From NCBI GenBank assembly GCA_919902505.1, contig CAKKRE010000018.1, positions 62,001 through 126,000 of the forward strand: a stretch of 64,000 bases of DNA. The letters are read 5' to 3'. The notes under the pieces were generated by a model. That model was not told the origin of the DNA. It worked only from the letters and a program-made list of their open reading frames with translations, and made no database searches. Position 1 is the stretch's first letter. Every line of letters starts with the position of its first letter. The position numbers and the translations under genes are program-made. Positions 31,246 through 40,991 of this stretch are shown in pieces. Source of the stretch: Nitrospiraceae bacterium. Lineage in GTDB: Bacteria; Nitrospirota; Nitrospiria; Nitrospirales; Nitrospiraceae.

Positions 31246-32498
31246 AGGTTTGTATCCACCGTGGAACCCAGGAAGTCGGCGGAACCTGCATCGAGGTGGA
31301 GTCCGCGGGAAAGCGCATCGTGCTCGATGTCGGACTTCCGCTGAATGCCGAATCGTCGATCAGACACCTGCCCAAGGTGAGAGGGTTTCGAACATCGGAT
31401 TCATCGCTCCTCGCCGTGCTGCTCTCGCATCCGCATCAAGACCACTATGGCCTCGCACACTTTCTATCGCCTGACATCCGGATAATCATGGGAGCGGCCG
31501 GAGCACGAATGCTCAAGGCAGCTGCCTTATTCACCCCATCAGGAGCGACATTCAACCGTCTTACTGGCATTGAAGACAGGAAACCACTCGTTGTCGGACC
31601 ATTTACGATCACTCCCTACCTAAACGATCACTCAGCCTACGATGCCTATTCATTGCTCGTCGCCGCCGACGGAGAGCGGTTATTCTATTCCGGTGATTTT
31701 CGCGGGCATGGTCGCAAGGGGGCGCTCTTTGAACGTTTCTTGGAGCATCCACCCTCCGATGTGGATGTGCTGCTCATGGAGGGAACCACCATTGGGCGTT
31801 CGGCTTCCGAAGGCAAATCCAAGACCGAACAAGAGCTTGAGCAATCTTTCATCGAACACATTGAAGGCACCAAGGGAATGGTGCTGGTATGGACCTCCGG
31901 TCAGAATATCGACCGCCTCGTGACGATATTCAAAGCCTGTCGGAAAGCGGGCAGGCAACTCATTCTGGATCTGTACACAGCGGAAATTCTCCGTGCGACC
32001 GGTAATCTCAAGTTGCCGCAGGCGACATGGAATGGCGTAAAGGTTTTCCTCCCTGCCTCACAGAAACGGCAAATCAAAAAAATGAGGCGGTACGACATTG
32101 TAAATCGGTACGCCGATTCGCGCATCTATCCGGAAGCCTTGGCCGATGAGGCCGCTCGTTCCGTGATGTTGTTTCGGCCGTCCATGACGAAAGAGCTGGA
32201 ACGAGCAGAGTGCATAGAAGGGAGTCGTGTGGTCTATTCTTTGTGGAGCGGATATTTGAAGCAGGAGAAACAACAACCCTTTCTCGAATGGTTGACGCGG
32301 CACGGCATTCCACTCGCCCATTGCCATACCTCCGGCCACGCATCCCCGGAAGATCTACGCAGGTTCGCCAAGACTGTTGCGCCTAGGATGCTGGTTCCCA
32401 TTCACTCGTTTGAAGGGCGACGATTCAAAGACTATTTCGATCATGTTGAAGTGAAGCAAGATGGGCAATGGTGGGAGGTGCCGCGTGTTGGAGACTAA
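31242..32498 (+). CDS. RNase J-like MBL/beta-CASP hydrolase
   Basis: The 418-residue protein has the metallo-beta-lactamase signature HPHQDH (His63-Asp67-His68) and IVLDVGLPL before it. FYSGDFRGHGRK (about 145-156) matches the SGDF motif of RNase J. MVLVWTSGQNIDRL starts a beta-CASP part, and the C-terminal end has HTSGHASPEDL and MLVPIHSFEG, corresponding to beta-CASP motifs B and C with the last metal-binding His. It should be a zinc-dependent nuclease acting on RNA or DNA. The start at 31242 overlaps the upstream stop by 4 bp. It is shorter than RNase J (about 550) and lacks its C-terminal domain, so it is probably a specialised enzyme of this module. Confidence 0.75.
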   Translation: MKVCIHRGTQEVGGTCIEVESAGKRIVLDVGLPLNAESSIRHLPKVRGFRTSDSSLLAVLLSHPHQDHYGLAHFLSPDIRIIMGAAGARMLKAAALFTPSGATFNRLTGIEDRKPLVVGPFTITPYLNDHSAYDAYSLLVAADGERLFYSGDFRGHGRKGALFERFLEHPPSDVDVLLMEGTTIGRSASEGKSKTEQELEQSFIEHIEGTKGMVLVWTSGQNIDRLVTIFKACRKAGRQLILDLYTAEILRATGNLKLPQATWNGVKVFLPASQKRQIKKMRRYDIVNRYADSRIYPEALADEAARSVMLFRPSMTKELERAECIEGSRVVYSLWSGYLKQEKQQPFLEWLTRHGIPLAHCHTSGHASPEDLRRFAKTVAPRMLVPIHSFEGRRFKDYFDHVEVKQDGQWWEVPRVGD

Positions 32499-33345
32499 TC
32501 CAAACGGAAAAAAGCAAAACATTCTGTTCGATGTCGATACAATCATAGACAAGAGCCTCAAGGTCAAGTCCGGAAAGAGCCCGCATTTCAAGCGAAAGGA
32601 AAGTTGTCAGATACTGAGCTGCCATCCGTTGGATGATCTCGATATGCTGGAGCTGATCGAGGAGATCTATACTCAAATCAAAGGCAACTGGAAGCATGCG
32701 TGCTTCCAGCAAGGGTCAAAGGAAAATTGGCGGTTCAAACTTAATCCAGAGATTTCCCTGCGCAACAAGAGTCCCGAGGTTAAGCTTGAAAGAGCCATTG
32801 CCAGGATAGTTAAAGCCAGCCCCTTGGAACGTGATTGTTGGGCGAATCAGGTTCCGACCGCTTCAGGGCTGGTACCTCCTCACAACGACAAACATCGCAA
32901 CATCGATCTGATCCATAGGTGTGCTGAGGGGGAATACGAGTTCATCGAGTTGAAAGTTGCCGACTCAACCCCACTCTATGCGGCGATGGAAATTCTGTTG
33001 TACGGTCTTCTGTATGTCCTCCGCCGTCGAAAGCCCATGTCTCAGGAAGCCATCATCGAATCAGAAGACACGCTGAAACAGCGGGCACTGCTAAAGGCAG
33101 ATCTCATTCATTTGCGAGTACTTACACCGTCTGAGTACTACAAAGGATATGACCTTGCGTGGCTGGAAGGTAAGATGAGGGAGGGGCTAAGCAAGATGGT
33201 GGATGTCTGGGAGTTACCCTTCAAAATGGACTTTGAGTTCCAATACATGCCATCCATCAAGACGGACGACCTGACCACAGATATTGCCGATCACCGAATT
33301 GAAGAGATGCTGAGAAATCGTCAGCCGTTCTACGGTCCAAAGTAG
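32485..33345 (+). CDS. PD-(D/E)XK nuclease-like protein of the three-gene module
   Basis: I start this 286-residue protein at the GTG at 32485, which follows GGGAGG and overlaps the previous gene by 14 bp; an ATG at 32461 lacks a ribosome site. The sequence NIDLIHRCAEGEYEFIELKV (residues 140-159) has Asp141 and Glu155-x-Lys157, the spacing of a PD-(D/E)XK nuclease core, followed by a helix. It lacks similarity to a named family that I recognise. Coupled to a nucleosidase-like and an RNase J-like protein, it suggests a system that destroys nucleic acids or nucleotides. It converges with nuoN, 20 bp away. Confidence 0.55.
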   Translation: MLETNPNGKKQNILFDVDTIIDKSLKVKSGKSPHFKRKESCQILSCHPLDDLDMLELIEEIYTQIKGNWKHACFQQGSKENWRFKLNPEISLRNKSPEVKLERAIARIVKASPLERDCWANQVPTASGLVPPHNDKHRNIDLIHRCAEGEYEFIELKVADSTPLYAAMEILLYGLLYVLRRRKPMSQEAIIESEDTLKQRALLKADLIHLRVLTPSEYYKGYDLAWLEGKMREGLSKMVDVWELPFKMDFEFQYMPSIKTDDLTTDIADHRIEEMLRNRQPFYGPK

Positions 33346-33365
33346 ACAATTCGTTCGCCGAGCGC

Positions 33366-34841
33366 CTACTTCAGTAACGGCGCGGCTTGGCTGGCCAATG
33401 ACCACAGGCCGTTGGGGAACAGACCCAGCAGCACGACGCCGGCGAGGGCGCAGGCCAGCACCACAGACAGGGCCGGAGAGGTTTCCAGCCGTGAATGGGT
33501 GGCAATGGCTCCCTCGGCCTCGCGCATATACATGACCATCACGACGCGTAGGTAGTAGAAGGCTGAAATTGCGGCGAAGATGACGGCCACGATCGCCAGC
33601 CATGTCATGCCCCCGTTGACCGCGGCCATGAAAATGTAGAACTTGCCGATGAAGCCTGCGGTCGGGGGAATGCCGGCCAGCGACACCATGAACACCAGCA
33701 TGAAAAAGGCGGCGAGCGGTTCGCGTTTGGCCAGCCCGGCATAATCTTCGATCTGGTCGCTCTCTTGCCCTTCCTTGCGCAACATGCCGACTAAGGCAAA
33801 CGCTCCGAGCGTCATGAACGAATAGATCGCGATATACAGCAACACGCTCGCGAAACCGGTCGAGGCTCCTTCGCCGCTGTGGCCGCCTGCCACCACGACT
33901 CCGATCAAGGCATACCCGGCATGGGCGATGCTGGAATAGGCCAGCATGCGTTTGATGTTGGTCTGAACGATCGCCACCAGGTTCCCCAACGCGAGAGTCG
34001 CCAGACAGATCACGGTAAACAGGACCGACCAATCGGCGCTGGCTGCTCCCAGGCCCTCCACGAACACCCGGAGGAAGGCGCCGAAACTGGCGGCTTTCGA
34101 GGCGACGGCCATAAACGCCGTCACGGAGGTCGGGGCCCCCTGATAGACGTCCGGGGTCCACATGTGAAACGGCACGACCGCCATTTTGAATCCGAATCCG
34201 ACCGCCAGCAGCACCAGCGCCATGGAGAGGAGCGGGTCTCCGGTGCCATGTGTGGCGATCGCGGCTGCAATGGCCGACAGGCCTGTGCTGCCGGCCAGGC
34301 CGAACAACAGCGAAATGCCGTACAGCAAAATTCCGGAAGAGAAGGCGCCCAGCACGAAATATTTGGCCGACGCTTCCAATGATCGCGCTTCTGTCCGCTT
34401 GAGTCCGGCCATCACATAGAGCGAGAGCGACATCAGCTCGGTTCCGAGATAGATGGTCAGCAGATCGGCGCCGGACACCATGACCATCATTCCGGCGAGT
34501 GCGAGCAGGATAAAGCCGTAGTACTCCCCGATACTCAGGCGTTCGGCCTTAAGATAAGCCAGGGACAGTAACACGGTGAGTCCGGTGACGATGTACAGCA
34601 ACAATTTCCAGAATGCCGCATAGGCATCGATCACGACCATGCCGCTGAACGCGGACACACGCCCGGTCATCTGAGAGGAGGTCAGGCCGATGCACATGGC
34701 CAGCGCACCGAGTGTCAGCCAGGCGAGAACGTCTTTCTTGGAGGCTTCCAGGATGGGGTCCAATGCCAGGATGAGACAGGCCGTCCCGATGACGATGAGT
34801 TCCGGAAGGATCGTGAGGAGGTCTTGGAGTGGAAAGGTCAT
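33366..34841 (-). CDS. nuoN: NADH-quinone oxidoreductase subunit N
   Basis: This 491-residue antiporter-like membrane subunit of complex I pumps protons. About 14 hydrophobic helices are present, with the conserved Glu in YLGTELMSLSLYVMAG (about 135), the Lys region VGFGFKMAVVPFHMWTPDVY (about 215-234) and IKRMLAYSSIAHAGY (about 290), plus GIPPTAGFIGKFYIF near 385. It overlaps nuoM by 4 bp (ATGA) and is the last gene of the operon. Length is normal for the family. It converges with the three-gene module. Confidence 0.98.
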   Translation of the reverse strand: MTFPLQDLLTILPELIVIGTACLILALDPILEASKKDVLAWLTLGALAMCIGLTSSQMTGRVSAFSGMVVIDAYAAFWKLLLYIVTGLTVLLSLAYLKAERLSIGEYYGFILLALAGMMVMVSGADLLTIYLGTELMSLSLYVMAGLKRTEARSLEASAKYFVLGAFSSGILLYGISLLFGLAGSTGLSAIAAAIATHGTGDPLLSMALVLLAVGFGFKMAVVPFHMWTPDVYQGAPTSVTAFMAVASKAASFGAFLRVFVEGLGAASADWSVLFTVICLATLALGNLVAIVQTNIKRMLAYSSIAHAGYALIGVVVAGGHSGEGASTGFASVLLYIAIYSFMTLGAFALVGMLRKEGQESDQIEDYAGLAKREPLAAFFMLVFMVSLAGIPPTAGFIGKFYIFMAAVNGGMTWLAIVAVIFAAISAFYYLRVVMVMYMREAEGAIATHSRLETSPALSVVLACALAGVVLLGLFPNGLWSLASQAAPLLK

Positions 34842-36406
34842 CGTGCTGCTGCCTGGTCAGAAGATGAGTGGGGAAGTACTGCTGCGATCGCGGCCGTCGA
34901 CTGGTCTGCTGTGACCGGAGCCTGCTGCTGCTCGACCGCCACTGCCGGATTCTTCGCACCGCCAAGCAGATGCGTCACGCTGGCATGCATACGGGTCAAC
35001 AACGGGTTTGGGAAGATCCCCAGCACGAACACGAGTACGATCAGCGGGATCAGTGTCGCCGTCTCGCGGGCATTCAAGTCCAGAAGATGCGCGCGATGGG
35101 CGGGAGCCGGGGTGCCGAAGACTACCCGTTGCATGAGCCAGAGGATATAGGCGGCTGCCAGGATCACCCCCAATGCGGCCAGGGCCGCGGCGAACTGACT
35201 CCAGACGAATGTGCCGGCCAGGACTAGAAATTCGCCGACGAAGCTGTTGGTGCCGGGAAGTCCTAAGGACGACAGGGCAAAAATCATCAGAAAGAGCGCA
35301 TAACGCGGCATCGGCCCGGCCAGGCCCGTATTGTCCTGAATCTGGCGGCTGTGGGTCCGTTCGTAGATGATTCCGACGCACAGGAAGAGGCCCCCGGTGG
35401 TGATGCCGTGATTCACCATCTGCATGACCGCCCCTTCGATGCCCTGGATGTTCAGGACAAAAATCCCCAGGGTGACGAAACCCATGTGGCTGACGCTGGA
35501 GTAGGCGATAAGTTTCTTGATGTCCGTCTGGGCAAGGGCCATGTAGGCGCCGTAAATGATGGCGATGATCGAGAGCGCGATCATCGGCTTGGTGAAGCTC
35601 ACGGTGGCGTCCGGCAACATCGGCAGGGTGAAACGAAGGAAGCCGTACGTGCCCATCTTCAACAGGACACTCGCGAGAATCACGCTGCCTGCCGTTGGTG
35701 CCTCCACGTGCGCATCGGGCAACCAGGTATGGAAGGGAAACATCGGCACCTTCACCGCGAAGGCGGCGAAGAAGGCGAGGAACAACCACATCTGGAGCGA
35801 GGCGCTGTAGGTGCCGCGGCTCAACGCCAGGATGTCGAAGGTATGGCCGCCCTGGAAGTACAGGGCGAGGATCGCGACCAGGAGCAGCACGCTGCCGGCC
35901 AGGGTGTAGAGGAAAAACTTGATCGCTGCATAGAGGCGGTTGGGACCGCCCCAGACGCCGATGAGGAGATACATCGGGATCAGCATGGCTTCCCAGAACA
36001 CATAGAACAGCACGAAGTCCAGGGCGACGAACACCCCCAGCATGGCCGTTTCCATGACCAACAGCATCGACATGAACAGCTGGACGCGTTTGTCGATCGC
36101 CGTCCAGGACACGGTGACACAGAAGGGCATCAGGAATGTCGTCATTAGCACAAGCGGAAAACTGATGCCGTCGAGGCCCAGGCTGTATTGCACCGGCGGA
36201 GAGCTGATCCAGGAGGCTCGCTCCACGAACTGCATCCCGGCGGTGGAGGAATCGAAGAGCCACCAGAGCGGCAGGGAGAGTACAAAGTCGGCGACCGTCA
36301 CGCCGAGCGCCAGCCAGCGGGCGGACTCCGCCTTCACCAACAGGCACAATAGGGCTCCTGCCAACGGCAGGAAGACGATCAGACTCAGCCAGGGAAACGA
36401 GGTCAC
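34838..36406 (-). CDS. nuoM: NADH-quinone oxidoreductase subunit M
   Basis: The 522-residue antiporter-like subunit has the expected family core: LFYVFWEAMLIPMYLLIGVWG (about 130, with the key Glu; shortened here to FYVFWEAMLIPMYL), AVKVPMFPFHTWLPDAHVEA (about 220) and IKKLIAYSSVSHMGF (about 300). It drives proton translocation in the membrane arm. The C-terminal 45 residues are a polar Ala/Gln-rich tail, a minor extension. It lies 27 bp after nuoL and overlaps nuoN, so it is part of one transcript. Confidence 0.98.
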   Translation of the reverse strand: MTSFPWLSLIVFLPLAGALLCLLVKAESARWLALGVTVADFVLSLPLWWLFDSSTAGMQFVERASWISSPPVQYSLGLDGISFPLVLMTTFLMPFCVTVSWTAIDKRVQLFMSMLLVMETAMLGVFVALDFVLFYVFWEAMLIPMYLLIGVWGGPNRLYAAIKFFLYTLAGSVLLLVAILALYFQGGHTFDILALSRGTYSASLQMWLFLAFFAAFAVKVPMFPFHTWLPDAHVEAPTAGSVILASVLLKMGTYGFLRFTLPMLPDATVSFTKPMIALSIIAIIYGAYMALAQTDIKKLIAYSSVSHMGFVTLGIFVLNIQGIEGAVMQMVNHGITTGGLFLCVGIIYERTHSRQIQDNTGLAGPMPRYALFLMIFALSSLGLPGTNSFVGEFLVLAGTFVWSQFAAALAALGVILAAAYILWLMQRVVFGTPAPAHRAHLLDLNARETATLIPLIVLVFVLGIFPNPLLTRMHASVTHLLGGAKNPAVAVEQQQAPVTADQSTAAIAAVLPHSSSDQAAAR

Positions 36407-36433
36407 GAATGCGTCCTTCTGTTGCTCGTCATA

Positions 36434-38332
36434 CTAGAACAGCAAATACACCGTCAGAATCACCACGGCGCCCAGCGTCATGCCGAGCGCGTAATGCTGC
36501 GTTTGTCCGCTCTGTGTCAGGCGGATGAACCAGCCGCCCCAGGCAATGGCGCGAGCGACTCCGTTGACCGCCCCGTCGATAATCGCGACATCGACATGTT
36601 TCCAGAGCCCCTGCGCCGCCGATAGGGTCGGGCGGACCAGCGAGCGGTCGTAGGCTTCATCGACATACCATTTGTGAAGCGATAACTCATAGGCCGCTCG
36701 CCATTGCTGCGCGAGCCGGTCCGGTAAGCCGGGATTCAGCACATAGAGATAATAGGCCGCTCCGATCCCCGTGAGCCCCATCAACGTGGCGACCGCCATG
36801 ATGCCGTAGGCGGCCGAGCTTTCGTGATGACCGGCTGCTCCTTCGCCATGGAAGACCGGCTCGAGGAACGCGGGAATGCCCAGATATCCGGCGACGATGC
36901 TTAGGACGGCCAGTACCATCAGCGGAGCGGTCATCGTGGTCGAGGGCTCGTGGACATGGCTTGCGTGATGCGGATCGACGCGGGATTTCCCCCAGAAGGT
37001 GACAAAGACCAGACGGAAACTATAGAAGGCGGTCAATCCTGCCGTCAGCAGCCCGCAGATCGTCAGCACCTGGCCCAAGGGACCGGATGACCAGGACGAG
37101 ACGAGCAGGTCGTCTTTGCTGAAGAACCCGGCGGTGAGCGGGAATCCTGCCAACGCAAGTGACCCCACCAGGAATGTCCAATAGGTGACCGGGAGTTTAT
37201 CTTTCAAACCGCCCATGTGGCGCATGTCCTGCTCATGGTGCAGGGCGATGATGACCGACCCGCAACCGAGGAACAGGAGCGCCTTGAAGGCGCCGTGGGT
37301 GAGCAGGTGGTACATGCCTGCGCTATAGGCGCCCAAGCCACAGGCCATCACCATGTAGCCCAGCTGACTCATCGTCGAATAGGCCACCACGCGTTTGATG
37401 TCGGTCTGGGTCAGGGCGATGGTGGCGCCCAGCATCATGGTCAGCCCGCCGACCAGCGCCACGACCGTCATGGCTGTAGGAGATAGGTTATAGAGCGGCG
37501 AGAGGCGCGCGACCATGAAGACGCCGGCGGTGACCATGGTCGCGGCATGGATCAGGGCTGAGATCGGCGTCGGACCTTCCATCGCATCGGGCAGCCAGAC
37601 GTGCAGCGGGACCTGCGCGGATTTACCCACCGCTCCGGTAAAGAGCAGGAGGCAAATCATGGTCATGACCGAGACATCCCAGGTGCCGCCGAAGGGGCCG
37701 AGGAGGTTCGTGGCCTTGGAAGCCAGGTCCTGCGCGTGGGCGAACACGGTGGCGTAATCGAGCGAACCGAAGGAGTACCAGACGAGGAACAGGCCGAGGA
37801 TGAAGCCGAAGTCTCCCACGCGATTGACCAGGAAGGCCTTCGTGGCGGCGGCGCAGGCGCTCGCCCGTTCATACCAATGGCCGATCAGCAGGTAGGAGCA
37901 GAGTCCCACCGCTTCCCAGAAGACGAACAGCTGGAGCAGATTGTCTGCCATCACCAGCATGAGCATGGAGAAGGTGAACAGGGCGATATAGGCAAAGAAG
38001 CGGGCGTAGCCCGGTTCGCCATGCATGTAGCCGATCGTGTAGATGTGCACCAGCGTGCTGACGGTGGTGACCAGAATCAACATGACGGCGGTGAGGCGAT
38101 CGATGGAAATCCCGATGTGAATGTCGAGGTTGCCGGAGGTCAACCAGGTATAGAGGGGCACGTTGATGGACTGGCCTGTGGCTACGTCATGCAACGCCAG
38201 GAGCGAGAGCAGAAACGAACCCACCATGGCCGGAACCGCTACCAGGTGCGCACGGTCTTTGATCCACTGTTCGCCGATACCGACGATCAGAAAGGCGAAC
38301 AACGGGAGAAATGGAATCAACGCATACAGCAT
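36434..38332 (-). CDS. nuoL: NADH-quinone oxidoreductase subunit L
   Basis: The 632-residue distal antiporter-like subunit contains FVFWEAVGLCSYLLIGHWYE (about 130-150), AQVPLHVWLPDAMEGPTPIS (about 230), IKRVVAYSTMSQLGYM (about 330) and LPVTYWTFLVGSLALAGFPL. The C-terminal part carries the lateral helix that lies along the membrane arm (PGLPDRLAQQWRAAYELSLH, KWYVDEAYD). Length and order match typical NuoL. It is followed by nuoM after 27 bp and preceded by nuoK after 16 bp. Confidence 0.98.
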   Translation of the reverse strand: MLYALIPFLPLFAFLIVGIGEQWIKDRAHLVAVPAMVGSFLLSLLALHDVATGQSINVPLYTWLTSGNLDIHIGISIDRLTAVMLILVTTVSTLVHIYTIGYMHGEPGYARFFAYIALFTFSMLMLVMADNLLQLFVFWEAVGLCSYLLIGHWYERASACAAATKAFLVNRVGDFGFILGLFLVWYSFGSLDYATVFAHAQDLASKATNLLGPFGGTWDVSVMTMICLLLFTGAVGKSAQVPLHVWLPDAMEGPTPISALIHAATMVTAGVFMVARLSPLYNLSPTAMTVVALVGGLTMMLGATIALTQTDIKRVVAYSTMSQLGYMVMACGLGAYSAGMYHLLTHGAFKALLFLGCGSVIIALHHEQDMRHMGGLKDKLPVTYWTFLVGSLALAGFPLTAGFFSKDDLLVSSWSSGPLGQVLTICGLLTAGLTAFYSFRLVFVTFWGKSRVDPHHASHVHEPSTTMTAPLMVLAVLSIVAGYLGIPAFLEPVFHGEGAAGHHESSAAYGIMAVATLMGLTGIGAAYYLYVLNPGLPDRLAQQWRAAYELSLHKWYVDEAYDRSLVRPTLSAAQGLWKHVDVAIIDGAVNGVARAIAWGGWFIRLTQSGQTQHYALGMTLGAVVILTVYLLF

Positions 38333-38348
38333 GATCAGTGCAGTCGGC

Positions 38349-38654
38349 CTATCGTTTCAACAGGTTCAGGTCGTCGATATAGATGGATGAATGCGCTCGA
38401 TGCAGGGCGATAATGATGGCCAGGCCCACGGCCACTTCCGCCGCCGCTACGGTCAAGGCGAAAAAGACGAACACCTGCCCCGCCACATTGTGAAAGTATT
38501 CGGAAAAGGCCACGAAGTTGATGTTCGTGGCATTCAGCATCAATTCAACAGACAGCAGGATCACGATGATGTTGCGCCGGATCAACACGCCCACCACACC
38601 CGTGAGAAACACGAACCCGCTCAGGATCAGATAGTAGGATAAGGGGACAGTCAT
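38349..38654 (-). CDS. nuoK: NADH-quinone oxidoreductase subunit K
   Basis: This 101-residue protein has three membrane helices and two buried glutamates in the proton path ([16 protein letters not shown], about Glu37; [13 protein letters not shown], about Glu74). It forms part of the membrane arm next to NuoA, J and N. It is 14 bp downstream of nuoJ and 16 bp upstream of nuoL. Confidence 0.98.
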   Translation of the reverse strand: MTVPLSYYLILSGFVFLTGVVGVLIRRNIIVILLSVELMLNATNINFVAFSEYFHNVAGQVFVFFALTVAAAEVAVGLAIIIALHRAHSSIYIDDLNLLKR

Positions 38655-38668
38655 GGGATTATCGGTTG

Positions 38669-39181
38669 TTACTGCACGGGTTCATTGATGTCTTTCTTTG
38701 CCAGGATGATTGCCCCGATCATGGCCACCAGCAGGATCAACGACGCGACCTCGAACGGGAACAAATAGGTCGAGTACAAGGCTTCCCCGATCATTTCCGT
38801 ATTGCCTGGTCCTGCGACCGGATCGGCTGCTGCCGCCGGAGCCATCCTGCTGGTCTGCGACTTGATGAACAGCAGAATCACTTCGGTACACAGCATCACC
38901 CCGAGCAATCCCGCCACCGGGAGCTGGTTGTGGTAGCGCTCCTCCGACTTGATGCTCAGCAGCATGACCACGAAGAGGTACAGCACTAGGATCGCGCCGG
39001 CATACACGACGATCTGCACCGCTGCGAGGAACTCCGCATGCAGGGTCACGTACAGTCCCGCCACGTGAAAAAACATGATCAGCAGGGACAACGCGCTAAA
39101 GACCGGGTTTCGCAACGCGACGACCAAGAGGGAGGTGGTTGCGATCACCGCGGCGAAATAGAAGAAGAAAATGTGGTCCAT
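38669..39181 (-). CDS. nuoJ: NADH-quinone oxidoreductase subunit J
   Basis: The 170-residue protein has five hydrophobic helices, with the family segment [20 protein letters not shown] (about 54-73) that contains the conserved pi-bulge Tyr, followed by a variable loop (about 75-135, including a Met/Ala-rich stretch) and [18 protein letters not shown] near the end. It starts at an ATG 130 bp after nuoI; that gap is the largest inside the second half of the operon and shows no recognised signal. Confidence 0.97.
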   Translation of the reverse strand: MDHIFFFYFAAVIATTSLLVVALRNPVFSALSLLIMFFHVAGLYVTLHAEFLAAVQIVVYAGAILVLYLFVVMLLSIKSEERYHNQLPVAGLLGVMLCTEVILLFIKSQTSRMAPAAAADPVAGPGNTEMIGEALYSTYLFPFEVASLILLVAMIGAIILAKKDINEPVQ

Positions 39182-39311
39182 GCGTCCGTCGTCTCTTCCG
39201 AATCAGATGAAGGTCCTGCCCCCTGTTGCCCTTGCGCCCTGCCCGGTGGCAGCCTGTTCCGCCTCGGTCGTCTCGGTGTGGGGGGCCAGCACGGAGGACG
39301 AGGCGGGTGGC

Positions 39312-39887
39312 CTAGTTCTCCTTTTGCGGGAGATGCTTGAAGGTGACGTTGAAAAACGCCACGTTCGGATGCTGCAGCTCGAGGCGTTTTTCCCGGACGG
39401 GAAATGAACGGTCGCCGATGGCGAGCAGTTGTTGCTTGTTGAGGTGCAGCTGGCGCTTATCGTAGACGGCCCATTCAAACTCGCGAGTCATGCCCAGGGC
39501 ATCCACGGGACAGGCGTCGACGCAGAGGCCGCAGAACAGACAGCGCGTCATATCCATGTAGTATTCCTTCGAATACCGTTTGGTCGGTTCCCCGGGGACT
39601 TCGCCGCTGACGACCCGGATGACCCGCGAGGGGCAGGCCGCTTCGCACAGATCGCAGCCCACGCATTTTTCCGTCCCGTCGTCATACCGCAGCAACGCCA
39701 GCATGCCTCGGTAGTTGTCGGGCAGCAGGCGCTTCTCATGCGGGTATTGCAGCGTGATCGGTTTGTAGTTGAGCAGGTGTGTCAGTGTCGCCTTCATGCC
39801 CACCAGGAGCTCATAGAAGGTCAACGTCTTCAGCCAGTCGCTGAACGACGGTTTCCGCTTGGGTTGCGTTGTGACGGCGACGTTCAT
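39312..39887 (-). CDS. nuoI: NADH-quinone oxidoreductase subunit I (two 4Fe-4S clusters)
   Basis: NuoI carries clusters N6a and N6b in the peripheral arm. The 191-residue protein has both ferredoxin motifs: CVGCDLCEAACPSRVI (about 74-89) and CLFCGLCVDACPVDAL (about 116-131), with the closing cysteines crossed as in 8Fe ferredoxins. The N-terminal amphipathic helix (FSDWLKTLTFYELLVGM) would lie on the membrane. It is 9 bp downstream of nuoH. Confidence 0.98.
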   Translation of the reverse strand: MNVAVTTQPKRKPSFSDWLKTLTFYELLVGMKATLTHLLNYKPITLQYPHEKRLLPDNYRGMLALLRYDDGTEKCVGCDLCEAACPSRVIRVVSGEVPGEPTKRYSKEYYMDMTRCLFCGLCVDACPVDALGMTREFEWAVYDKRQLHLNKQQLLAIGDRSFPVREKRLELQHPNVAFFNVTFKHLPQKEN

Positions 39888-39896
39888 TTCGCTCCG

Positions 39897-40967
39897 TTAC
39901 CGCGGGAAGAAATAAGCGGCAATGGCCGTCAGCACGATGTTGCCCAGTGCGATCGGGAGCATCACTTTCCAGCCGAACCGCATCAGTTGGTCGTACCGCA
40001 GGCGGGGCAGGGTCGCCCGTAGCCAGAAGAACAGGAACAGGAAGAAGTAGACCTTCGCGGCAAACCAGACGACGTTTTCAATCCAGGCCAGGCTGTCCAG
40101 GCCGATGTACCCCAGGATGGTGCCGGGATAGGGCGCGTTCCATCCGCCGAGGAACAGGGCCGCCGCGACGCAGGACACCAGAATCATGTTGGCGTATTCC
40201 GCGATGAAGAAGAAGGCGAAGCGCATGCCGCTGTATTCGGTGAAGAAGCCCGCGACGAGTTCGCTTTCAGCTTCGGGAAGGTCGAACGGCACCCGGTTGG
40301 TTTCAGCGACCGCTGAAATGACATAGACCACGAAAGCGAAGATTTGAGGGAACCCGCCCCAACCGATAACGAACCAATTCCAGAACCCGCCGGCCTGCGC
40401 TTCCGTGATCTTCACCAGGCTGAGCGAGCCGGATAATAGAATGACGCCCACGATGGCGAGTCCGACGTTCAACTCATAGCTGATCACCTGCGCGGCGGAA
40501 CGGAGTCCGCCGAGAAGGGAATACTTGCTGTTCGAGGCCCAGCCACCCAGGATGATTCCGTAGGCGCCGATGGAGGCGAAGGCCAAAATGTAGAGGATGC
40601 CGATGTTGATGTCGCTGATCACGAACGGCTTGATCTGCATGCCGAACAATTCGATGGTCAGGCTGGGACCGAAGGGGATCACCGCAAAGCCGATCAACGC
40701 GGGCACGAGGGCGAGGATCGGCGCGAGGGTGAAGAGGAATTTATTGGCGCCGGCCGGGATGATGTCTTCTTTGAAGAACAATTTCAGACCGTCCGCAATC
40801 GGTTGCAGGACACCGTAGGGGCCGACTTCCATCGGGCCCATGCGATCCTGCATCCAGGCAAGGACTTTCCGTTCCGCGAGGGTGAGGACCATGACGGTCA
40901 GCATCACCACTCCCATTACCGCGGCGATTTGAGCTAACGACACCGCCAGTCGTAATCCGATTTCCAT
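39897..40967 (-). CDS. nuoH: NADH-quinone oxidoreductase subunit H
   Basis: NuoH links the hydrophilic and membrane arms and forms part of the quinone chamber. The 356-residue protein has eight helices and the signature ERKVLAWMQDRMGPMEVGP (about 32-50), followed by GVLQPIADGLKLFFKED, PFDLPEAESELVAGFFTEYS (about 225-244) and the C-terminal RATLPRLRYDQLM. Length is typical. It lies 24 bp after nuoG. Confidence 0.98.
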   Translation of the reverse strand: MEIGLRLAVSLAQIAAVMGVVMLTVMVLTLAERKVLAWMQDRMGPMEVGPYGVLQPIADGLKLFFKEDIIPAGANKFLFTLAPILALVPALIGFAVIPFGPSLTIELFGMQIKPFVISDINIGILYILAFASIGAYGIILGGWASNSKYSLLGGLRSAAQVISYELNVGLAIVGVILLSGSLSLVKITEAQAGGFWNWFVIGWGGFPQIFAFVVYVISAVAETNRVPFDLPEAESELVAGFFTEYSGMRFAFFFIAEYANMILVSCVAAALFLGGWNAPYPGTILGYIGLDSLAWIENVVWFAAKVYFFLFLFFWLRATLPRLRYDQLMRFGWKVMLPIALGNIVLTAIAAYFFPR

Positions 40968-40991
40968 GACAACAATACTCCTCGTCCCGTC

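Noticed and set aside
31242-32498. Calling the beta-CASP protein the housekeeping RNase J (rnj)
   Set aside because: It is over 100 residues shorter, is embedded in a coupled three-gene module and has lower GC than its surroundings.
35351-36148. Plus-strand frames opposite nuoM, nuoL and nuoG (for example 37601-38413, 42552-43679)
   Set aside because: Low-complexity His/Gln/Asp-rich translations typical of antisense reading of membrane-protein genes; the nuo frames are unambiguous.
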